From NCBI RefSeq assembly GCF_014235185.1, contig NZ_CP060131.1, forward strand, positions 875,501-939,500: DNA of 64,000 nt, written 5' to 3'. This DNA comes from Pseudonocardia petroleophila. Lineage in GTDB: Bacteria > Actinomycetota > Actinomycetes > Mycobacteriales > Pseudonocardiaceae. The notes below the pieces were generated by a model that had not been told where the DNA came from, ran no database searches, and was given only the letters and a program-made list of their open reading frames with translations. Positions 31,570 to 40,288 of the stretch are shown here, piece by piece; the first letter of the stretch is position 1; each line of letters starts with the position of its first letter. The translations under genes were made by a program, and so were the position numbers.

Positions 31570-33174
31570 GTGACCGACCGCTCCCTCGCCGCGCGCCCCC
31601 GCGTCGCGACGGTGCCGGTCGACGACCGGGCGCCCACGCCGGGCAGCCGTCCGCTCGGCCCGGAGCCCCCGCTGTCCCCCGCGCCACCGGTCACCCCGGC
31701 GCTCCTCGGGGCCCCGCCGCCGACCGACCGCGTCCGCGGCTGGGTCGTCGCGATCGGGCTGGCGCTGGTCGCGCTCGTCGTGCGGTTCGTCGACCTGGGC
31801 CGCGTCACCGACGGCGGCACCCCGGTCTTCGACGAGAAGCACTACGTGCCGCAGGCCTGGCAGATGCTGCGCAACGGCGGCGTCGAGGACAACCCCGGCT
31901 TCGAGCTGATCGTGCACCCGCCGCTGGGCAAGCAGCTCATCGCGATCGGCGAGCTGCTGTTCGGCTACGACGGGTTCGGCTGGCGGGCGTCGGCCGCGTT
32001 CACCGGCGTGCTCGCGGTCCTGATCATCGTGCGGGTCGCGCGGCGGCTCACCCGCTCGACGCTGCTCGGCGCCGTCGCGGGCGTGCTCCTGATCTGCGAC
32101 GGGCTCTCGCACGTGCAGTCGCGGATGGGCATGCTCGACGCCTTCGCCGCCCTGTTCGTGCTCGCCGCGTTCGCCACCCTGGTCCGCGACCGCGACGACG
32201 TGCGCGAGCGGATGGCCCTCGTCGTCGCCCAGGGCCGGATCGGCGACACCCCGTACGGGCCGCGGCTGGGCTGGCGCTGGTGGCGCCTGGCCACCGGGGT
32301 GCTGCTCGGGCTGGGCTGCGCGGTCAAGTGGTCGGGCCTGTACTGGCTGGCCGCGTTCGCCGTGCTCGCGGTGCTCTGGGACCTCACCGCGCGGCGCTCC
32401 GCGGGCGTCGAGCGGCCGGTCAAGGGCACGATCGTCCGCGATCTCGCCCCCGCGCTGTGGGCGCTGGCCCTGGTCCCGGTGCTGGCGTACCTGTCGGGCT
32501 GGTGGGCGTGGTTCGGCAGCGAGACCGCGATCGACCGGTACGCCACCGGCGGGCCGTCGTTCCTGCCCGGGGCGCTGCGCGCGCTCGTCTTCTACAGCGG
32601 CCACGTCCTGGACTTCCACGCCGGTCTCACCACCGCCGTCAGCGGCGAGCACCCGTGGGAGTCGAAGCCGTGGACGTGGCCGATGGGGCTGCGGCCGATG
32701 CTCTACTACTTCGCCTCCGGCGAGCAGGTCGTCGGCTGCGGCACGAACGACTGCGTCAGCGCCGTCATGCTCGTCGGCACCCCGGCGCTGTGGTGGCCCG
32801 CGTTCGGCGTGCTGGGGTTCGCGATCTGGCGCGTCGCGACCCGCCACGACTGGCGCTACGCCGCCGTGCTGGTCGGGTACGGGGCGGGCATCGTCCCGTG
32901 GTTCCTCAACATCGACCGCCAGATGTACTTCTTCTACATGGCGCCGGTCGTGCCGTTCCTGGTGCTGGGCACGGTGCTGGTGATGGGCGAGATCCTCGGC
33001 CGGGCCGACGCCCCGCGCGAGCGCCGGCAGACCGGGATCCTGCTCGTCGGGCTGTGGGTCGGGCTGGTCGTCGCCAACTTCGCCTGGATGTGGCCGATCA
33101 TGAACGGCCTGCCGATCACCCAGGAGATGTGGGACGCCCAGCTCTGGCTGCCGTCCTGGCGGGCGAAGGGCTAG
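31570..33174 (+). CDS. pmt: Dolichyl-phosphate-mannose:protein O-mannosyltransferase (GT39)
   Basis: 534 residues. A proline-rich N-terminus of about 55 residues is followed by about ten membrane segments. The first extracytoplasmic loop carries GGTPVFDEKHYVPQAW, with the D-E pair thought to be catalytic in PMTs, and NPGFELIVHPPLGKQLIAIGE. LLICDGLSHVQSRMGMLDAFA is also typical. The enzyme transfers mannose from polyprenyl phosphate to exported proteins. GTG 31570 lies seven bases after TACCAT (31557-31562), so leaderless. Its TAG stop shares the palindrome CTAG with the convergent gene's stop. Confidence 0.95.
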   Translation: MTDRSLAARPRVATVPVDDRAPTPGSRPLGPEPPLSPAPPVTPALLGAPPPTDRVRGWVVAIGLALVALVVRFVDLGRVTDGGTPVFDEKHYVPQAWQMLRNGGVEDNPGFELIVHPPLGKQLIAIGELLFGYDGFGWRASAAFTGVLAVLIIVRVARRLTRSTLLGAVAGVLLICDGLSHVQSRMGMLDAFAALFVLAAFATLVRDRDDVRERMALVVAQGRIGDTPYGPRLGWRWWRLATGVLLGLGCAVKWSGLYWLAAFAVLAVLWDLTARRSAGVERPVKGTIVRDLAPALWALALVPVLAYLSGWWAWFGSETAIDRYATGGPSFLPGALRALVFYSGHVLDFHAGLTTAVSGEHPWESKPWTWPMGLRPMLYYFASGEQVVGCGTNDCVSAVMLVGTPALWWPAFGVLGFAIWRVATRHDWRYAAVLVGYGAGIVPWFLNIDRQMYFFYMAPVVPFLVLGTVLVMGEILGRADAPRERRQTGILLVGLWVGLVVANFAWMWPIMNGLPITQEMWDAQLWLPSWRAKG

Positions 33175-33731
33175 CAGCCCGCGGTCCCGCGGTGCACCGG
33201 ATCGACGGCCAGCGTCACCGGCTCGATCCGCGAGACCAGCACGCAGCCGCCGGTCCGGACCTCCACCTCGTCGACGCCGCGGAACGCGACCCCGCCGGGC
33301 CCCGCGCCCTCGGGGTCGCCCTGCCACACCAGCGACTCCTGCTCGAACGGGCCCGCGCCCGCGCGCAGCACGACCCGGAACACCGGGTCGATCGTGAACG
33401 CCGCGCCCTCCTGCACCACCAGCCGCCGGTCCCCCGACGCCACCTCCACGACGGCCGAGCGCGGGTCGTCCAGGCCGATCGCGAGCCAGGCCGTGAGCCC
33501 CCACCCGACCGCGAGGATCCCGCCCACCACCAGCACGAGCAGCCGGAGCGCGAACACCCGCACCGCGACGGCCAGCGCCGCGGTGACCAGCACGATCGTC
33601 AGCAGCACCGTCCCGGCGACGAACCACTGCACGTGGCGGAGGTGGAACGGGTCGAGCACGGCGAGCCCGGCGAGGAGGGCGGCGAGGATCGCGCACGCCG
33701 CGAGGACGGCGGCACGGCGCAGGGTGGTCAT
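33171..33731 (-). CDS. Unrecognised membrane protein with extracytoplasmic C-terminal domain
   Basis: 186 residues. Three hydrophobic stretches lie at about 8-27, 36-60 and 66-87. A soluble domain of about 100 residues follows with no motif I recognise, ending in GGCVLVSRIEPVTLAVDPVHRGTAGC. The two cysteines there could pair if it faces outside. It starts nine bases after the stop of the diguanylate cyclase gene on the same strand, so the two are probably co-transcribed. Its TAG overlaps the pmt TAG on the opposite strand within CTAG (33171-33174). Confidence 0.8.
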   Translation of the reverse strand: MTTLRRAAVLAACAILAALLAGLAVLDPFHLRHVQWFVAGTVLLTIVLVTAALAVAVRVFALRLLVLVVGGILAVGWGLTAWLAIGLDDPRSAVVEVASGDRRLVVQEGAAFTIDPVFRVVLRAGAGPFEQESLVWQGDPEGAGPGGVAFRGVDEVEVRTGGCVLVSRIEPVTLAVDPVHRGTAGC

Positions 33732-33740
33732 CCGGGGAGG

Positions 33741-35348
33741 CTAGAGCGGGGGCACGGGGGCGGGACCACGCAGGACCCGTTCGGCGCGGCCCCCGGCCCG
33801 CGCGGCGAAGCTGCAGTCGCGACCGGCCCGCTTCGCGGCGTACAGCGCGGCGTCGGCCGCGCGCAGCAGCGCCTCTCCCCCACCCCCGACCACCTCCGCC
33901 GCAGCCACGCCGACCGACATCGTCTGGCCGTCGACGAGGTCGGCGAGACGGGCCGGGGTGGCCGCGCGGAGCCGCTCGGCCGCGGCTCGCGCACCGGCGT
34001 CGTCGGTCCCGGGGAGCAGGAGGCAGAACTCCTCGCCACCGAGGCGGACGGCGACGTCGCCGATCCCGGCGTGCTCGCGCAGCAGCTCGCCCACCCGGCT
34101 CAGCACCCGGTCCCCCACGGCGTGGCCGAACCGGTCGTTGATCGACTTGAAGTGGTCCAGGTCGCACAGCACGACCGCGATCCCCTCCGGGTGCCGGGCC
34201 AGGTCGTCGAGCACCGCCTCCAGGTCGCGGCGGTTCCGCAGCCCGGTGAGCGCGTCGTGGTGGGCCTGATGCTCCAGCTCCGAGCGGTGCCGCGCGACCG
34301 CGAGGGCCGCCGTGGCCTGGTCGGCGAGCAGCAGCAGCTCCCGCTCGGTCTGGGCGTCGGGACGCAGCCCGTCCTCCGGGTCGTCGAGGACCAGCAGCCC
34401 GACGAGCAGGCCGCCGGGCCCGCGCAGCGGCACCAGCAGCCAGTCGTGGCTCCAGGCCCGCGATCCCCGGCGCCCGCGCTCCGCCGGGCGCTCGTGGGTC
34501 CGGAGGAACCAGGCCCGCTCCACCGTCCGGCACCCGGCGTCGGCGGACGGACCCGGCCGGTCGAGCGCCGCCAGCACCGACTGCAGCGGGATGCGGGTCG
34601 TGCGGGCGCGGCCGGCCACCGGGACCAGCCACTCCCCCCGGCACACGTACGCCGTCACCGAGCCGAACCCGAACGCCTGCGTCGCGACGGCGCAGACCCC
34701 GTCGAGCACGGCGGCGTCGCTCGTGCGGGCCCCGAGGCGGGCCGAGAACCCGGCCAGGGCCATCAGCACGTCGCGGTGGCGCGCGGCCGCCCGGTTGCGC
34801 TGGGCCGTGTCGAGCGCGAGCGCGGCGTGGGCGCTCACGGCGACCAGCATCTGCAGCTCCGCGTCGGTGGGTCGGCACCCGGAGGCCGGCTGGTCCACCG
34901 ACAGCAGGCCCAACGGCTCCCCCGACGGGGACCGCAGCGCCATGATCAGGCCGTCCTCGGGCTGCCAGTCCCCGGACGCGGGCGACGTCGGGGTGTAGGT
35001 GGTCCCCAGGTCGTCCCACACCGCGTCGCCCCCGGTCAGGAAGTAGACCCCCGGGAGGAGCTCGAACTCCGGCCGCAGCAGCTCCTCGTGCAGCACCTCG
35101 TAGGAGTTGGTGGTGTACATCAGGGCGGCGCGCGCGTCGGCGTCACCGAGCACCAGGACGACCTCGTAGTCGTGCCACGCCGGGCGGTACACGTTCACCG
35201 CGACGGCGCCGTACCCGAGCACCGACTGCACGGTGTCGGCCACCGCGACGAGCGTGTCGGACACCGACCGGTCCCGCCCGGTCCGGGCGAGCGCGAGCAG
35301 CGCCTCCAGCCACCGCGCGGCCACCGGCCCGCCCTCCGCTGCCGTCAT
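33741..35348 (-). CDS. GAF-GAF-GGDEF diguanylate cyclase
   Basis: 535 residues with no membrane segment. Two GAF-like sensor regions span about 20-165 and 175-345. A GGDEF domain (about 360-520) has HHDALTGLRNRRDLEAVL, DLDHFKSINDRFGHAVGD, the active-site RLGGEEF and ADAALYAAKRAGRD. GGEEF is a functional form of the signature. An inhibitory RxxD site at the usual position is not obvious (VAVRLGGEEF is preceded by GIGD). It should make cyclic di-GMP in response to a small ligand. ATG 35348 is used; the upstream frame is low complexity. A hydrolysing EAL domain is absent. Confidence 0.92.
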   Translation of the reverse strand: MTAAEGGPVAARWLEALLALARTGRDRSVSDTLVAVADTVQSVLGYGAVAVNVYRPAWHDYEVVLVLGDADARAALMYTTNSYEVLHEELLRPEFELLPGVYFLTGGDAVWDDLGTTYTPTSPASGDWQPEDGLIMALRSPSGEPLGLLSVDQPASGCRPTDAELQMLVAVSAHAALALDTAQRNRAAARHRDVLMALAGFSARLGARTSDAAVLDGVCAVATQAFGFGSVTAYVCRGEWLVPVAGRARTTRIPLQSVLAALDRPGPSADAGCRTVERAWFLRTHERPAERGRRGSRAWSHDWLLVPLRGPGGLLVGLLVLDDPEDGLRPDAQTERELLLLADQATAALAVARHRSELEHQAHHDALTGLRNRRDLEAVLDDLARHPEGIAVVLCDLDHFKSINDRFGHAVGDRVLSRVGELLREHAGIGDVAVRLGGEEFCLLLPGTDDAGARAAAERLRAATPARLADLVDGQTMSVGVAAAEVVGGGGEALLRAADAALYAAKRAGRDCSFAARAGGRAERVLRGPAPVPPL

Positions 35349-35455
35349 GCGCAGACCGTGGCACAGGCCCGCCGCCGGACCAAGCGAGGGCGGCGCTCGG
35401 CCCCGACCGCCCACCACGGGCCTGCGGCGCTGCCGCGCGGCGGCCGAGACGACGA

Positions 35456-35499
35456 AACGGCCTGGTCGGTGGATGCGGATGCACCCCGACCAGGCCGTT
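35456..35499 (-). terminator. Strong intrinsic-terminator-like hairpin after tRNA-Ala
   Basis: AACGGCCTGGTCGG (35456-35469) and CCGACCAGGCCGTT (35486-35499) are perfect 14-bp arms around a 16-base loop. The hairpin starts four bases after the tRNA CCA end on the minus strand and is followed by TTTCGTC. It most likely ends tRNA transcription and shields the diguanylate cyclase gene downstream. Confidence 0.85.
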
Positions 35500-35502
35500 C
35501 GG

Positions 35503-35578
35503 TGGTGGAGCTGAGGGGAATCGAACCCCTGACCTCTTCGATGCGAACGAAGCGCGCTACCAATTGCGCCACAGCCCC
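35503..35578 (-). tRNA. tRNA-Ala(CGC)
   Basis: Read on the minus strand the gene is 76 nt with an encoded CCA. The acceptor arm GGGGCTG pairs with CAGCTCC, the D-arm is GCGC/GCGC, and the anticodon arm CTTCG-TTCGCAT-CGAAG has anticodon CGC. The T-arm is AGGGG-TTCGAAT-CCCCT and the discriminator is A. It decodes GCG, a very common codon here. A TAGGGT hexamer at 35610-35605 could be its -10. A perfect hairpin follows. Confidence 0.97.
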
Positions 35579-35618
35579 GGTGCCCGCCGAGGCGGACCTG
35601 AGAAACCCTACCAGCCGC

Positions 35619-36665
35619 TCACTCGCCCGCCGCACGGCGGTAGTCGGGGCGGACGGGACCCTCGAGATCGTGCAGGGCCGGGTCGTCGAGGTCGTCGCCG
35701 ACGACCGTGGTCCCGGCCGGGACGGCGGGCGGCGGGGCCGGCGTGAGGCGCGGGAGGGCGGGCTGCTCGGCCGCGTCGGCGCCCGTGACGCGCAGCGGCC
35801 CGATCGGCTCGCCGGTGCCGGTGACGCGGTCCGGGTCGTCGTCGGCGGGCACGACCTCGTCGAGCTCGTCGTCGGCGTCGTCGACCTCGTCCTCGCGGCC
35901 GTCGCCGTCGCGGGCGGCCGGGCGGGCGGCCTCCTGGCCGCGGCGCGCCCACTCGTCGAGCTCGGGGTCCTCGGCCGCGGGCGGACGGCGGGTGCCCGCC
36001 ATGCGCGCGGCGCGGCGGTCTCGGATCGCCTCCTCCATCTTGACCTGCCGGCGCAGGTAGACCAGGTAGCCGACGAGCGCGATCCCGGCGACGGCGGTGA
36101 GCCACCACAGCGCGGGCACGGCGATCACGGCGATCAGGGCGGACAGGCCCGTGGTGACGAGCAGACCCAGCACCACCCGCTGGCGGAAGGCGTAGCGGGC
36201 GCGGGCGGTGATCGCCGCGGCCTCCGGGTCGAAACCGCCGCGGCCGGGGCGGTAGCGCGGGGCAGGGCGCTCCCAGCCGTCGTCGTACCCGTCGGCGCCG
36301 TATCCGTCGGCGTACCCCTCGGCGTACCCCTCGGCGTCGTAGCCCTCGGCGTCGTCGTGGTCCTCGTACGCGTCCGGCCCGTGGTCGTCGTCGGGCACCA
36401 CGTCGTCGGTCTCGTGCGGGGCCGTGCGGGCCGCGGGGATCCGCGAGGACACCTCGAGCCGCGTCGAACCGCGTGCGTCGTCGTCGGACTCGTCCACGTC
36501 GTCCACCTCCTGGATCCGGTACCGGCGCTGGGGCCGGTCGAGCACCCGCCCGGAGAGGGCGGCGTAGCTGGGCCGGGCCACCTCCTGCTGGTGTCGCGCC
36601 ACCGCCGGCACGAGGATCAGCAACCAGAGCACGACCAGCCCGACGAAGATCAACGAGCTGGGCAC
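35619..36665 (-). CDS. glpR: GlpR/SepX-type divisome membrane protein
   Basis: 348 residues from GTG 36665, which has GGGGAGGAGG just upstream. An N-terminal membrane helix PSSLIFVGLVVLWLLILVPAV is followed by RHQQEVARPS, the conserved opening of this actinobacterial family. An acidic linker with repeated EGY/DGY units, two further membrane helices (about 185-230) and a charged tail follow. Streptomyces SepX and Corynebacterium GlpR are septum/pole proteins; GlpR anchors the gephyrin-like Glp. Here the Glp homologue is two genes away (37510), with rimJ between them, the same order as Rv0994-Rv0995-Rv0996. Assigned by context and opening sequence. Confidence 0.82.
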   Translation of the reverse strand: MPSSLIFVGLVVLWLLILVPAVARHQQEVARPSYAALSGRVLDRPQRRYRIQEVDDVDESDDDARGSTRLEVSSRIPAARTAPHETDDVVPDDDHGPDAYEDHDDAEGYDAEGYAEGYADGYGADGYDDGWERPAPRYRPGRGGFDPEAAAITARARYAFRQRVVLGLLVTTGLSALIAVIAVPALWWLTAVAGIALVGYLVYLRRQVKMEEAIRDRRAARMAGTRRPPAAEDPELDEWARRGQEAARPAARDGDGREDEVDDADDELDEVVPADDDPDRVTGTGEPIGPLRVTGADAAEQPALPRLTPAPPPAVPAGTTVVGDDLDDPALHDLEGPVRPDYRRAAGE

Positions 36666-36836
36666 TGGCAGCCTCCTCCCCGTCGGCGCGAGGGGCGACT
36701 CCAGGGCCCTCCGCGGCCGAAGATCGCTCCCGGACACCACGGTAGTGAGGGAAGGCGGCGGAATCGCTCAACGACGCGCCGTGACCGTGAGGTTCACCCC
36801 AGGGTCGGCAGGGGCCCGTGTGACTCGTGTGGGTGA

Positions 36837-37496
36837 TCAGGCGCGTTCGGCGCGCCCCGATGAGACCAACCGGCCGGCCAGGCCGCCGGGCGGGACCTCC
36901 TCGGCGGTCAGCGCGAAGCAGAGGTGGTCGCGCCAGGCCCCGTCGACGTCGAGGTAGCGGCGGAAGAGCCCCTCCTCGCGGAAGCCCAGCTTGACCAGCA
37001 CCCGGCGGCTGGCGACGTTCTCGGGCCGGACGGTCGCCTCGATGCGGTGCAGCCCGGCCGGCCCCAGGCAGTGGTCGACGGCGAGCGCGACGGCCGCCGT
37101 GGTCACCCCCGACCCCGTGACGCCCCGGTCGCACCAGTAGCCGACGTACGCCGACAGCAGCGGCTCGCGCACGACGTTGCCGATCATGACGTGCCCGGCG
37201 AGGCGCCCGTCGAGGGTGATCGCGAAGGGCAGCGCGGTGCCCTTGCGGGCCGCCGAGCGCAGCAGCATCCAGCGGCCGGGCCACTCCGCCGAGGAGTGCC
37301 GCTGCGCCCACGTGCCCGGCATCGTCGGTTCCCACGGCGCGAGGTGGGCCTCGTCGCGCAGGCGCAGCGCCGACCACGCGGCGCCGTCGAGCAGCCGCAC
37401 CGGACGCAGCTCCACCACCCCGGCGCCGACCCGCAGCGCCCCCAGGCGAGCGGGCCATCCCGGGTGCCGCCCCCCGGCCGGGAACGGGGCGGCCAT
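36837..37496 (-). CDS. rimJ: GNAT acetyltransferase, RimJ-like
   Basis: 219 residues. GNAT fold with VELRPVRLLDGAAWSALRLRDEAHLAPWEPTMP at the N-terminus, the acetyl-CoA region YVGYWCDRGVTGSGVTTAAVALAVDH, and HRIEATVRPENVASRRVLVKLGFREEG. This matches RimJ/RimL enzymes that acetylate protein N-termini. The natural substrate in actinobacteria is not settled. It lies between glpR and the moeA/glp gene, 13 bases after the latter, in a conserved cell-division neighbourhood. Confidence 0.9.
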   Translation of the reverse strand: MAAPFPAGGRHPGWPARLGALRVGAGVVELRPVRLLDGAAWSALRLRDEAHLAPWEPTMPGTWAQRHSSAEWPGRWMLLRSAARKGTALPFAITLDGRLAGHVMIGNVVREPLLSAYVGYWCDRGVTGSGVTTAAVALAVDHCLGPAGLHRIEATVRPENVASRRVLVKLGFREEGLFRRYLDVDGAWRDHLCFALTAEEVPPGGLAGRLVSSGRAERA

Positions 37497-37509
37497 CAGG
37501 GCCGGGCCA

Positions 37510-38736
37510 TCACGCGGGCGCGGGCAGGAACGCGACGGTGACGACCTCGTCGACGGTGGCCTCGGTGACGTCCTCGCCCACGACGATCAGCCCGTTGGAC
37601 TCCCCCAGCGACGACAGCAGGTGCGTGCCGGAGGTGCCCAGGGGCTGCACCAGGTACTCCCCGGTGGCCTGCTCGCGCAGCAGGCGGGCGCGCAGGTAGC
37701 CGCGCCGACCGGGGCGCGAGGAGATCGGCGACGTGAGCCGGGCCGTCATGGTGCGCCGGTAGGGATCGGGCCGGCCCAGCGCCGTGCGCAGCAGCGGCCG
37801 CACGAACACCTCGAACAGCAGCAGGGCGGTGGCCGGGTGGGACGGGAAGATGAACGTCGGCACCCCGTCGGGGCCGAGCCGTCCGAAGGCCTGCGTCGAG
37901 CCGGGATGCATGGCGACGCGCGTGGCGTCGAGGTCGCCGAGGCCCGACAGCGCCGCGTGCACCTCCGCGCCCGCGTGCCCGCCCGCCGCCCCGCAGACCA
38001 CGATGACGTCGCTGAACGGCAGCCGGTCCTGCATCGCGGCGCCGATCTCGCGCGCGTCGCCGCGGACGAGCCCGGCCTTGCCCGTCTCGGCCCCCGCGTC
38101 GCGGGCGGCGGCCGAGAGCGCGTGCGAGCAGACGTCGGCGACCTGCCCGGCCCCCGGCGTGCGGGCCACGTCGACCAGCTCGTCGCCGACGGAGATGATC
38201 GAGACCCGCGGCCGCGGGTGCACGAGCAGCTTGTCGCGGCCCGCGGCGGCCAGCAGCCCCACCTGCGTCGGGCCGACGATCGCGTCGCGGCGCACCGCCA
38301 CGTCACCGGGCTGCACGTCCTCCCCGACGCGCCGGACGAACGCCGCGGACGGCACCCCCCGCGTCGCGACGAGCCGCGCGGACCCGCCGTCGGTGTAGCC
38401 CAGGGGGACGACCGCGTCGGCGAGCGTGGGCAGCGGGGCCCCCGCCGTGACGCGGACGGCCTGACCGGGCTGCAGGCGCAGCGGCTGCCGGGACCCGGCC
38501 GGGATCTCCCCGACCACCGGCAGCGACGCCGGCTCCGCCTCCGACGCCCCGACCAGGTCGACGCTGCGCACCGCGTAGCCGTCGACGGCGGCCTGGTCGA
38601 ACCCGGGCAGCGGCCGCGACACGACCACCTCCTCGGCGCACCGCAGGCCGTATGCCTCGGAGATCGACACCCGTACGGGTGCCGGGCGGACCACCCCGTC
38701 GAGGATCCGTGTGAGCTGCTCGTCGACCGTGCGCAT
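37510..38736 (-). CDS. glp: MoeA/gephyrin-like protein (molybdotransferase or divisome Glp)
   Basis: 408 residues with the MoeA layout. The N-terminal domain has SRPLPGFDQAAVDGYAVRS. The MPT-binding domain has SIISVGDELVD, with FSDVIVVCGAAGGHAG where MoeA enzymes have a VSTGGVSVG-like loop, and then the C-terminal domain. The unusual CGAAGGHAG loop, and position between galU and rimJ-glpR, match Rv0994/Glp of Corynebacteriales, which works in cell division rather than only in molybdenum cofactor synthesis. Both roles remain possible. ATG 38736 lies six bases after the galU stop. Confidence 0.88.
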   Translation of the reverse strand: MRTVDEQLTRILDGVVRPAPVRVSISEAYGLRCAEEVVVSRPLPGFDQAAVDGYAVRSVDLVGASEAEPASLPVVGEIPAGSRQPLRLQPGQAVRVTAGAPLPTLADAVVPLGYTDGGSARLVATRGVPSAAFVRRVGEDVQPGDVAVRRDAIVGPTQVGLLAAAGRDKLLVHPRPRVSIISVGDELVDVARTPGAGQVADVCSHALSAAARDAGAETGKAGLVRGDAREIGAAMQDRLPFSDVIVVCGAAGGHAGAEVHAALSGLGDLDATRVAMHPGSTQAFGRLGPDGVPTFIFPSHPATALLLFEVFVRPLLRTALGRPDPYRRTMTARLTSPISSRPGRRGYLRARLLREQATGEYLVQPLGTSGTHLLSSLGESNGLIVVGEDVTEATVDEVVTVAFLPAPA

Positions 38737-38742
38737 GGGAGC

Positions 38743-39627
38743 TCAGTCCGCCAGGCGCGCGGCCAGCCAGGTGCGCAGCTCGGGGCCGTAGTCAGAGTGC
38801 TCCAGGGCGAAGTCGACGAACGCGCGGACGTAGCTGCCCGGGTTGCCGAGGTCGTGTCGGCCGCCGCGGTGGACGACCACGTGGACCGGGTGGCCCTCGG
38901 AGATCAGCAGCGCGATCGCGTCGGTGATCTGCAGCTCGCCACCGGCGCCGGGGGTGATGCGGTCGATCGCGTCGAACACGGCGACGTCGAGCAGGTAGCG
39001 CCCGGCCGCGGCGAAGGTCGACGGGGCGTCGGCCGCGGCGGGCTTCTCGACCATGCCGTGGACCTGCTTGACGTCCGGGTCGTCGGTGTCGCTGACGTCG
39101 AAGACGCCGTAGGCGGAGATCTCCTCGCGCGGGATGTCGAACGCGCACAGCACGCTCCCGCCGAACTGCTCGCGCACCGCGGCCATCCGGCTCAGGACAC
39201 CGGTGGGCAGCACCAGGTCGTCGGGCAGCAGCACCGCGAACGCCTGCTCGTCGTCGGCCAGCGCGCCGCGGACGCAGCCGATCGCGTGACCCAGCCCCAG
39301 CGGCTCGTCCTGGGTGACGGTGCGGACGTCGAGCAGCTCATGGGCCCGGCGCACCTTCGCGACCAGGTTCTCCTTGCCGCGGGCGGCGAGGGTCTTCTCC
39401 AGCTCGGAGGAGTCGGCGAAGTGCGCGGCGACGGCGTCCTTGCCCGGCGAGGTGACGATGAGCAGCTGCTCGGCACCGGCCTCGGCCGCCTCGGCGGCGA
39501 CGAGCTCGATGCCCGGGGTGTCGACGACGGGCAACAGCTCCTTGGGCACGGTCTTCGTGGTGGGCAGGAACCGGGTCCCCAGGCCTGCGGCGGGGACCAC
39601 GGCCGACCGGAAGGGCGTCGCTGTCAT
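38743..39627 (-). CDS. galU: UTP-glucose-1-phosphate uridylyltransferase
   Basis: 294 residues. It makes UDP-glucose from UTP and glucose 1-phosphate for cell-wall glycans and trehalose. The N-terminal AVVPAAGLGTRFLPTTKTVPKELLPV nucleotide-binding loop, QDEPLGLGHAIGCVR, and MVEKPAAADAPS with the lysine are diagnostic. ATG 39627 gives the standard N-terminus. A TAAGGT hexamer at 39641-39636 on this strand suggests an almost leaderless message. It heads the galU-glp-rimJ-glpR run and is divergent from the 5-FCL gene with 36 bases between starts. Confidence 0.96.
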   Translation of the reverse strand: MTATPFRSAVVPAAGLGTRFLPTTKTVPKELLPVVDTPGIELVAAEAAEAGAEQLLIVTSPGKDAVAAHFADSSELEKTLAARGKENLVAKVRRAHELLDVRTVTQDEPLGLGHAIGCVRGALADDEQAFAVLLPDDLVLPTGVLSRMAAVREQFGGSVLCAFDIPREEISAYGVFDVSDTDDPDVKQVHGMVEKPAAADAPSTFAAAGRYLLDVAVFDAIDRITPGAGGELQITDAIALLISEGHPVHVVVHRGGRHDLGNPGSYVRAFVDFALEHSDYGPELRTWLAARLAD

Positions 39628-39663
39628 GGGCACGAACCTTATCCGCGCCGGTAGCGTGCCCGC

Positions 39664-40272
39664 GTGACGGCACGCACTGACGATCACGACCAGTCCTCCA
39701 AAGATGTGTGGCGGGAGCGGATCCTGCGTGCTCGCAAGGCGCTCGACCCGGCCGTCCGGACCCGGCGGGCCGCCGACCTCACCCGCGGTGCGCTCGCCCT
39801 GGCCGCGGCCACCGGCGGTCCCGTGTGCGCCTACCTGCCGATCGGCACCGAGCCCTGGTCCGCCGACGGCGTCGACGCGCTGCGGGCCGCCGGGCACGAG
39901 GTGCTGCTGCCGGTGGTGCCGGGCGCCCCCGGCCCTCTGGACTGGGCCCGCCACGACGGCCCCGGCTCGCTCGCCCCGGGACCCATCGGCCTGCGCGAAC
40001 CGTCAGGCCCGCGCCTGGGCCCCTCGGCGATCACCCGGGCGCGGCTGGTGCTCGTGCCGGGGCTGGCCGCGGACCGCGGCGGGGTGCGCCTCGGCCGGGG
40101 GAAGGGCCACTACGACCGCACGTTGCCGCTGGTGACCCCCGGTGTGCCGATCGTGATCGTGATCGACGACGACGAACTCGTGGACGCGCTGCCCGCCGAA
40201 CCGCACGACCACCCGATGTCGGCCGCGCTGCTCCCCCGCGCCGGGCACACGCTCCTCGGGAAGAACGGCTGA
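39664..40272 (+). CDS. 5-formyltetrahydrofolate cyclo-ligase
   Basis: 202 residues. It converts 5-formyl-THF to 5,10-methenyl-THF using ATP. The N-terminal KDVWRERILRARKAL, a middle VCAYLPIGTEPW and the C-terminal LVLVPGLAADRGGVRLGRGKGHYDRTL are the family signature. GTG 39664 stands seven bases after TAGCGT (39652-39657), so it is probably leaderless. It precedes the ruc gene on the same strand, as Rv0992c precedes Rv0991c. Confidence 0.95.
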   Translation: MTARTDDHDQSSKDVWRERILRARKALDPAVRTRRAADLTRGALALAAATGGPVCAYLPIGTEPWSADGVDALRAAGHEVLLPVVPGAPGPLDWARHDGPGSLAPGPIGLREPSGPRLGPSAITRARLVLVPGLAADRGGVRLGRGKGHYDRTLPLVTPGVPIVIVIDDDELVDALPAEPHDHPMSAALLPRAGHTLLGKNG

Positions 40273-40288
40273 CGATCGCGGGTTATGC

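Noticed and set aside
31351..36836. Very long open frames on both strands (1222 and 1824 codons)
   Set aside because: They cross rsmI, pmt, the cyclase and tRNA-Ala; no family resemblance and codon composition is that of shadows.
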